DNA from: Rhizophagus irregularis | Lineage: Eukaryota; Glomeromycota; Glomeromycetes; Glomerales; Glomeraceae | Assembly: GCF_026210795.1 (NCBI RefSeq) | Contig: NC_089436.1 | Span: forward strand, 744,001-808,000 | Length of the DNA: 64,000 nt | Reading direction: 5' to 3' | The notes under the pieces: model-generated | The model's database searches: none | What the model saw: only the letters and a program-made list of their open reading frames with translations | What the model was told of the DNA's origin: nothing | Part shown: positions 57,559-64,000 of the stretch, piece by piece | How the letters are laid out: each line of letters starts with the position of its first letter | Position numbering within the stretch: position 1 is the first letter of the stretch | Made by a program: the position numbers and the translations under genes

Positions 57559-57664
57559 GCCTTATAAAAATTTTTTCAGAAAAATGATCATGTGTCCGAG
57601 TTTCTTCGGAATGAAAACTAGATCATTTATAGGAGTTTTTTCCAGAATTTTTTTTATAGGGCCA
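57559..57664. mobile_element. Fold-back MITE, copy 2
   Basis: CCTTATAAAAATTTTTTCAG at the left pairs with a TTTTTTTTATAGGGCC segment at the right. The inner ATGATCA/TGATC..AAAACTAGATCATTTAT arrangement matches copy 1 at 55789-55901. Confidence 0.5.
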
Positions 57665-57696
57665 GGTGGTTGAATGAATGAGTATATATGACTTCC

Positions 57697-58102
57697 GTGC
57701 GTCAGGTGTCGATTTGCGTCAGATGACAGCTGACGCGCGTCAGATGCCAATTTTGAATAGTTTCTTATAAGTAAACATCTTTATTTATTAATTAAATTGT
57801 CTTTTATTTTATAAGTAAATCTGTGCATCATAATTATTTGCGTATATCCTGAAAATTTCAAGTAAATACCATTAATGCTGAATTATATATTGCAGATATA
57901 TAATGTTATTCAAAGTTTTAGCTATAATTAAACATAAAATTTTTCAGTCTTAATGTGCCTTTATTGCCTAAGTAAATTAGTTCATCACATTTTTAAATAT
58001 ATTATAATGCTAAAATTTCAACACGTTCGGATTCATATTGGTGGAAATTTCCTTCTTTAAAATATGCAGTTGTCATCTGACGCAAATCGACATCTGACGC
58101 AC
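57697..58102. mobile_element. 406-bp MITE with GTGCGTCAGRTGTCGATTTG ends
   Basis: The left end GTGCGTCAGGTGTCGATTTG continues CGTCAGATGACA. The right end, reverse-complemented, is GTGCGTCAGATGTCGATTTG and continues CGTCAGATGACA. It therefore has 32-bp near-identical terminal inverted repeats around an AT-rich non-coding core. Confidence 0.75.
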
Positions 58103-58134
58103 AACATATATATGGTATGGTATTAAAAACTGGT

Positions 58135-58590
58135 ATGTATGGTTAGTATGGTACCTACTTTCATATTAAAATGCTATACAGTATACATCTTTGACCATAC
58201 CATATCGGTGTACCGTTGGTATGGTACTACAATCTCTATTAAAATTTCAATAGCATATATACAACGGAGGTCATATCATACTCATTATCGTCATACCGCG
58301 TACAACGAGGGTCATATCATATTCATTATCGTTGTACCGTTGGTATGATGCTACAATCTCGTATTAAAATTTCAATAGCATATATACAACGGAGGTCATA
58401 TCATACTCATTATCGTTGTACCGTTGGGTATGGTGCTACAATCTCGTATTAAAATATACCGTATAGCATACGTACAACGGAAGTCACATCATACTCATTA
58501 TCGTCATACAAGGGTCATATCATCGTTGTATCACACTCTCATATTAAAATCTATACGAGGCCATATCATACTCATTATCGTCATACCGGG
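58135..58590. repeat. Degenerate tandem repeats with GGTCATATCATACTCATTAT units
   Basis: Four to five diverged copies of a roughly 110-bp unit hold TACCGTTGGTATGGTRCTAC, then AATCTCNTATTAAAATTTCA and TATACAACGGAGGTCATATC. The 69-residue frame inside (58139-58348) is a repeat translation. Confidence 0.75.
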
Positions 58591-58710
58591 ATCTCCCTAG
58601 AGTAACCGTCTTTTTAACCATTAAATTTAAATTCAAAAGAATGAAAATTCTTAGATTTTTTTTTAAATGTTCTAAAATTCTATTCCTGAAAGCTCAGAAT
58701 AGGTGTAAAG

Positions 58711-58830
58711 CAGTGATGTGCATTTATGCTTCCATAGTACAATCCAAATGGCTTTATTAGAAAATTATGCTTCCAATCTTTCCAAAGGTGTTTCCAATAT
58801 TGCTTCCAATCTTCCAAGGGCACATCACTG
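58711..58830. mobile_element. 120-bp hAT-type MITE with perfect 8-bp target duplication
   Basis: The ends are CAGTGATGTGC and GCACATCACTG, flanked by GTGTAAAG at 58703-58710 and 58831-58838. CAGTG ends plus an 8-bp duplication are hallmarks of hAT elements. The 63-residue minus-strand frame across it is not a gene. Confidence 0.9.
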
Positions 58831-58838
58831 GTGTAAAG

Positions 58839-59480
58839 TAAGCATGTTTGTAAGCACCTTATCAAAGTCACTCCTTAATTTAAGATAATTTTGGTCATGT
58901 ACCGTACATACAAACGGGCAATATAATTTAACATCTGGAGCGGTTTAACTAATCGTTCTTTGGAATCAGGCTCATATACTGTAAGAGAATTTACTCTTAA
59001 TCAGAAATTAAAACTTTATTTGGGATGTAAATAAGTCGAAGTGGATGGCTCATTTGGAAATGATATTAAAGACAACTTCACATCATGGATTTCAAAAAAC
59101 AACAAAAACATAAATACGTAAATAAATAATTCATTCGTTCATACTTTTTATATCTGACGAATTTTTACGTGTTCCAAAGACAATCGCTAGTTGGGTTTAT
59201 GACAAGATAACAACAACACAAATAAATAGAAAAAGTTATTTATCTTAATTTATTTTACTTAAATTCTTAACGGGATCTTAGTATTACATAATATCATAAT
59301 TGATGCCTGCATCTTTGAATTTGAAAAAAAATTTACTAGGCTAGTCTAAGTAAAGTAAGAATCGAACTAATTAAGTTCAACGAAATGATAATTATCAATT
59401 TATCATCTCAGAAATGTTAACTGGTTAACCCCCAGTAAAATAAACCCCCAGTAAAAAAAATAAAATAAAAAATGTTAACC
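58839..59480. other. AT-rich spacer, no supported gene
   Basis: No open frame of interest. CCAGTAAAATAAACCCC-like pieces at 59430-59460 are the degenerate edge of the satellite that follows. Confidence 0.4.
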
Positions 59481-60157
59481 GGTAAACCCCCAGTAAAATA
59501 AACCCCAGTAAAAAAACAAAATAAACGAGTAATTTAATTACTCCTAGGAATGACGACACCTCTTCTTGGATGTCACGGTAAACCCCCAGTAAAATAAACC
59601 CCCAGTAAAAAAACAAAATAAACGAGTAATTTAATTACTCCTAGGAATGACGACACCTCTTCTTGGATGTCACGGTAAACCCCCAGTAAAATAAACCCCC
59701 AGTAAAAAAACAAAATAAACGAGTAATTTAATTACTCCTAGGAATGACGACACCTCTTCTTGGATGGCACGGTAAACCCCCAGTAAAATAAACCCCCAGT
59801 AAAAAAACAAAATAAACGAGTAATTTAATTACTCCTAGGAATGACGACACCTCTTCTTGGATGTCACGGTAAACCCCCAGTAAAATAAACCCCCAGTAAA
59901 AAAACAAAATAAACGAGTAATTTAATTACTCCTAGGAAGACGACACCTCTTCTTGGATGTCACGGTAAACCCCCAGTAAAATAAACCCCCAGTAAAAAAA
60001 CAAAATAAACGAGTAATTTAATTACTCCTAGGAATGACGACACCTCTTCTTGGATGTCACGGTAAACCCCCAGTAAAATAAACCCCCAGTAAAAAAACAA
60101 AATAAACGAGTAATTTAATTACTCCTAGGAATGACGACACCTCTTCTTGGATGTCAA
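59481..60157. repeat. 97-bp satellite, seven tandem copies
   Basis: Units start with GGTAAACCCCCAGTAAAATA at 59481, 59577, 59674, 59771, 59868, 59964 and 60061. The central copies are almost identical. Each unit has two AAACCCCCAGTAAAA half-units, a perfect palindrome (GAGTAATTTAATTACTC) and a conserved GACGACACCTCTTCTTGGAT tail. It is non-coding. High identity means recent amplification or homogenisation. Confidence 0.95.
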
Positions 60158-60224
60158 AGTATTCAAAGTATTACAAAATGGTATTATATTATTTAAAGTT
60201 TTTAAATGGTAATGGATTAATATT

Positions 60225-60530
60225 CGAAGATTGTATTATAATCCTCCTACTGGAGATTATTTGTATTATATTCCTCCTACTCGGAGATTATTTGTATTAT
60301 ATTTTCTTACTTCCTACCGGAGTATTATTTGTATTATATATTTATATTTAAATTTTAAATGGCAATGGATTAATATTCGAAGATTGTATTATAATCCTCC
60401 TACCGGAGATTATTTGTATTATATTCTTCTTACTTCCTACCGGAGTATTATTTGTATTATATCCTTCTTACCAGAGGATTGTATTATATTCCTCTTAACA
60501 TATTATTTGTAATATTTAAATCCTTAACCG
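60225..60530. repeat. Degenerate repeats of a TCCTACCGGAGATTATTTGT unit
   Basis: About eight variants of TATTATATTCCTCCTACCGG + AGATTATTTG occur in a row, including a larger duplication (about 60205-60260 and 60352-60425). Overlapping frames (60151-60351, 60231-60512) are repeat translations. Confidence 0.75.
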
Positions 60531-60977
60531 GATGATTGCAGCAATTGACTAATACGGAACCAGTACAGGATTAATCTCATAATTTCAGCAATTGATTTAA
60601 CTCTGAATCACTGTACACCTGCTGATTGAAATTGTAGGTGCACGAGGCAACCTACTGTACTAAATGTTTCTACCATTTAACGGTGTTAACTTGCTATTTT
60701 TTGTTATTTTGCAACAAACACCCAGTCTCACTAATTTGAGACTAAAATCTCACTGATGGTTATATATGTTCTTCAAATCTCACTATCGGTTATATGTGTT
60801 CTTGAAATCTAGCTAATGTTATTATGTTCTAGAGACGCGCTCCTGAACTAACATTATTAAAAAAAAAAAGGTTCTGAATTTTGTTAATTTCTTTTAATGA
60901 AACATGGTCTCCGGTCTACTAAGTATAAATGTTCGAATGCTCATGGGCTGTTCATCTGTTTCGTTTTAGCTCGCTGG

Positions 60978-61058
60978 CTTTCATTTTTGTTGTCATTTTT
61001 GTTGTCATTTTTGTTGTCATTTTTGTTGTCATTTTTGTTGTCATTTTGTTGTCATTTT
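60978..61058. repeat. 12-bp microsatellite TTTTTGTTGTCA
   Basis: Six to seven tandem copies of TTTTTGTTGTCA, directly downstream of the stop of the gene at 61064 (minus strand). Confidence 0.85.
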
Positions 61059-61063
61059 TGTTA

Positions 61064-61650
61064 TTAAAGTTCTTGGTCATTAGCCATGAACTTTATTAGC
61101 GTCGGTCGTGACCTAGCTATGTCTGCCTTTACAAATCTCGGGGTTATCATTATAATATTGGGTTTTGGGTATCCTAGCCAAGCTCGTGAGCCAGGAGCAT
61201 GACATTCGTAAACGATCTTGGTTGGATTATTTCCTGGAGGTAAAAATAGCGGCCGTTGCGGTATGTATTTGATGAACTCTGGGCGAACATAAACGCTCGG
61301 TGGTGCTTGGATTATAATTCTCTATGGCTTGCTGACGGACTTCAGATGAAGTCCTCATATTTAGGATTATAATTCTCTATGACTTTCGACTGAAGTCTCA
61401 GACGGGTCTCCTCATATTTAATATCATAATTCTCTATGACTTTCAATTGAAGTCTCAGACGGGTCTCCTCATATTTAGTATTATAATTCTCTATGACTTT
61501 TGAATGAAGTCTCAGACGGGTCTCCTCATATTTAGTATTATAATTCTCTATGACTTTCAATTGAAGTCTCAGACGGGTCTCCTCATATTTAGTATTAATA
61601 GAAGGTGTGGTGAGTGAAGATGTAGAGTGACAAAAGAACTTAGATATTAA
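61064..61650 (-). pseudogene. Gene or gene remnant with 19-residue repeats and a distinctive C-terminus
   Basis: On the minus strand, 61600-61342 encodes four to five copies of KVIENYNTKYEETRLRLQS, a 57-bp unit kept in frame with no stops. This suggests a charged helical or coiled-coil repeat. A second frame, open from 61321 to a TAA at 61064, encodes APPSVYVRPEFIKYIPQRPL followed by FLPPGNNPTKIVYECHAPG and SRAWLGYPKPNIIMITP, and ends FMANDQEL. A TAG directly before it means the two parts are joined by an intron (a CATAG|AG acceptor fits) or separated by a small frame break in the last degenerate repeat. The GC-richer C-terminal part looks truly coding. The family is not recognised. Confidence 0.5.
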
Positions 61651-62672
61651 AAGAAAAGCTTAGGTAATTTTATATTCATAATCATAGCTTAGTAGAATCA
61701 CCGGTGAAACATGTTTTAAAATAGGAATTAATAATAGAATTGAGTTGAGGGATATTTTTTTTTCCTTTTTTTTTTTGATTTGTTTTGTCGTTCGTGTGTA
61801 TGTATATATATATATATATATACATATGCATATATGTATACTCACTATACTGACGTGATTTTATCGTTTGGTTAATCGAAAGGAAAAACCTATCTTCCTA
61901 TCAATCAATTACACTTTTATGAGTTTTATGCAAAAACTTCTGATAAAGATCTTCAATGCATTCAATATTTGTAATAAATCTTATCATTTTCAAGAAAATT
62001 AAGTAATTCTCCTGAATCCATTACGCCATCATTTTTTTAATAAATATAAAGTTAGAAAATTATTGTAAATCCTTCATAGTAAAAATTTAAAGTTTTAATT
62101 TATCCAATTAAAAATCAAAAATTATTAATTAAATAGGGGGAAACGGAATATGAAAGGGGGTAATTTACATCTGATCATCGATTTAAGACTAAAGATAAAA
62201 TCTGTTTTTAAAGGGGTTTCCTTTTATTATTAATATGAAATAGTTTAAATGCAAAATTTTTTTTTTCTCACGTCCCTTAAAAATTGTACGTAATGACATT
62301 TGAAAAAAGCATTGACCACCATGATTTATAATCTGATGATCAAAAATAACAAAAATGACGGATTTATTATTCTTATCTCAATTCTATTACTGTATGTTTT
62401 TCTCTCTGATAAGGTTCTTCAAATAAACTTTAATATGGTAGTTACACCTAACAGTCAACTGTTATTTATATCGAAATAACATCACTCGTGCCACTGCATA
62501 ATGTATCATAATTTGGCAAGGATAATCTTTAAATTATATGGGAGAGTACTGCGGGAGTCAATAGAAAAAAAAGTCAATTTTTTATTGGTTCATTTTGCTG
62601 ATCACAGTCATGTGAACAAAAATTTCTGATTGGTTCCGAGTATTCGGCATTATTGACTTACCCGATTACAAT
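61651..62672. other. AT-rich spacer, no supported gene
   Basis: It contains a (TA)n tract at about 61803-61822. Two ATTGG (inverted CCAAT) boxes (about 62585 and 62629) lie shortly upstream of the gene at 62700 and could be its promoter elements. Confidence 0.4.
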
Positions 62673-62699
62673 TTGTTCGTAAAGAATTTTTCTTGCAAA

Positions 62700-63083
62700 A
62701 TGGCTCTTAGTTATCGAGATTATGAAAATTATGATGACCGCCAAAGTCAGTTGCGACAACGGCAAATCATTGAAAACCATGGTAAAGTCAACTTACACTT
62801 CCATCTTAATGAAATTGATCAATTATCGAATGTTCAATTACCGAATGTCAAATTCATAAATTACGGAGAAATGAACGTATTCGTTGAGAAATGCAAGATT
62901 TGTGAAAAAGCAATCGATAATAATCCCACCACTACCTGTTGCTGTTCAAATTCGAGTAATTCCACTCCCAAAATTAATTCCATTCCCAGTAATACTTTAT
63001 CTACCATTTTAAAATTTATTTCATTTATTATTATACTTTTTTTACTCTTCGTATTACTTGTAATAATATTTATTTTATTATAG
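62700..63083 (+). CDS. Small tail-anchored membrane protein, unknown function
   Basis: This is an intact 127-residue frame from the ATG at 62700, the first ATG in the frame (MALSYRDYENYDDRQSQLRQ). The N-terminal half is polar and charged (RQIIENHGKVNLHFHLNEID). A cysteine cluster follows: CKICEK at 65-70 and CCC at 80-82, possibly metal-binding or palmitoylated. Residues 101-127 (LKFISFIIILFLLFVLLVII) form one strong hydrophobic segment ending at the C-terminus, as in tail-anchored proteins. There is no signal peptide. Two ATTGG boxes are 70-115 bp upstream. The family is not recognised. Confidence 0.7.
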   Translation: MALSYRDYENYDDRQSQLRQRQIIENHGKVNLHFHLNEIDQLSNVQLPNVKFINYGEMNVFVEKCKICEKAIDNNPTTTCCCSNSSNSTPKINSIPSNTLSTILKFISFIIILFLLFVLLVIIFILL

Positions 63084-63881
63084 TTTACATTTTATATTTT
63101 TTCTTTATCTGTTATTGTATATCCGTTATATTTTATTTTTCTATCATACTCCTCATCAAACGAATAAGTAGTCGAAATAGGCGAGTTTATATTATTAATT
63201 CTAATGCCTTTATATAGCTTGCATCCTAGTGTGTTTTTAATAAACAGATCAGGTCAATCTTTTTTCTATGAATCGCATTTCTTTATGAGTTATTGGAGTG
63301 GGTTGCTGATTTTAAGTAATAGGAAATTTCGTACGATTGCGCATGATTTCACGTATAACGCGTAATTTCTTAACATTCACCCTACTCTCCTGTTATCATG
63401 AATTTAAAGGTATGTGACATGATTATCACTTTATAATGTTAATAACACTTTCCGTAGATGAGAAAATTAAAACGTCTTAGATTTTTAAGCGGTATCATAG
63501 TCTATCAACAAAATGCGTAATAAAGTGAAACGATCATTCCGTTCACTTATAGCAATTTATATCTGGGATCATTTCATAGAACTATGAACAATTGTGATGA
63601 ATTACTTGGTGATTGTTATAGTGATGGTAAAACAGATTATTCGAGGGATGATGATGGGGTAGTGATCACAATCACCACTTTGATATTAATTACTAATGAT
63701 GAAATACTCAAAAAAGAAATGTATATTATTTCAAATATTTTTAAATTTTAATGTTTGGGCTAAACATGGCATTTGATACTTGGTGGTAAAATCTGTGATT
63801 TTTTTACTCAAGATACTTATCATCTATGATTTTACCATCATGTCTTTTATTGAACAAAAAATATGAGAGATCAAAGTTAAT
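63084..63881. other. AT-rich spacer between two genes, no supported gene
   Basis: The 3' region of the membrane-protein gene, including AATAAA-like TTAATAAACA at about 63237. No other frame is supported. Confidence 0.4.
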
Positions 63882-64000
63882 TTATGCAAAAGCCTTTACT
63901 TTACCTACACCGCGAGATTTCTTATGTTTTTTCGATTTCTTCTTCAGTGTATGTTCCTTAGGAGCGTTCTTTCTGATGCCGTCGATTTCTCTGGTCTTGT
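63882..64000 (-). CDS. C-terminal end of a lysine-rich protein gene (partial)
   Basis: The minus strand from the window edge reads KTREIDGIRKNAPKEHTLKK, then a basic KSKKHKKSRGVGKVKAF tail and a TAA at 63884-63882. Basic tails of this type are common in nuclear and nucleolar proteins. An intron starting at GTAAAG within the last residues cannot be ruled out. Most of the gene lies outside the window. Confidence 0.5.
   Translation of the reverse strand, partial: KTREIDGIRKNAPKEHTLKKKSKKHKKSRGVGKVKAFA

Noticed and set aside
58139-58348. 69-residue plus-strand frame
   Set aside because: It lies within degenerate tandem repeats and has no protein character.
59481-60157. CRISPR-like array
   Set aside because: Units are contiguous 97-bp satellite copies without unique spacers, in a eukaryotic context.

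Overview
The window looks like nuclear DNA of a very AT-rich fungus, most likely an arbuscular-mycorrhizal fungus of the Rhizophagus/Glomeromycotina type. This is an inference. It rests on the base composition, short GTAAGT..AG introns in the one clear host gene, the dense nested transposons, and a Gag-like protein whose PSEPTGPPPAHL start followed by a coiled coil I associate with Rhizophagus retroelements. No rRNA, intact tRNA or CRISPR array is visible.

The centrepiece is a complete Maverick/Polinton-class DNA transposon at 8925-23276 (14.35 kb), visibly richer in GC than its flanks. It has about 484-bp terminal inverted repeats and a 5-bp target duplication (AGTGC). From left to right it carries: a zinc-ribbon protein (-), a retroviral-type integrase with a C-terminal chromodomain (+), a retrotransposon-type Gag-protease gene (-), an FtsK/HerA (A32-like) packaging ATPase (+), two unknown proteins (-), a hairpin tandem repeat, an F-box protein (-), an unknown protein (-), a B-family DNA polymerase of the protein-primed type with an unusual N-terminal domain (-), an SF3 helicase with a long acidic tail (-), and a second F-box-like protein (-). 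No double-jelly-roll capsid, penton or adenain-type protease gene is recognisable, while the packaging ATPase is intact. The Gag-retropepsin gene fits tightly between integrase and ATPase, with no LTR or reverse transcriptase. This raises the idea that a Gag shell and aspartic protease stand in for the usual capsid module. Several minus-strand genes share an AATTGAAG-like motif 20-50 bp upstream of their ATG. Many reading frames in this copy are broken by small indels, so it is a decayed copy or an assembly with residual indels.

Left flank (1-8924): fragments of a repeated host gene family, then a 5.3-kb imperfect inverted repeat (2734-8033) whose two arms were each hit by a different fold-back insertion, then a 298-bp MITE with a perfect 8-bp target duplication.

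Right flank (23282-42600): a second copy of the repeated gene family; a 4.66-kb DNA transposon (25751-30408) with a broken 3.4-kb transposase-like gene; a 908-bp Tc1/mariner-like non-autonomous element; a truncated inverted third copy of the gene family; and some decayed genes.

Far right (42600-64000): a homopolymer-rich A/T region that contains one clear host gene, a three-exon SAM-dependent methyltransferase (49638-50742). After it come MITEs (one apparently derived from the family of the 25.7-kb transposon), a 97-bp satellite, a gene or pseudogene with 19-residue repeats, a small tail-anchored membrane protein (62700-63083), and the lysine-rich C-terminus of a gene running off the window end.
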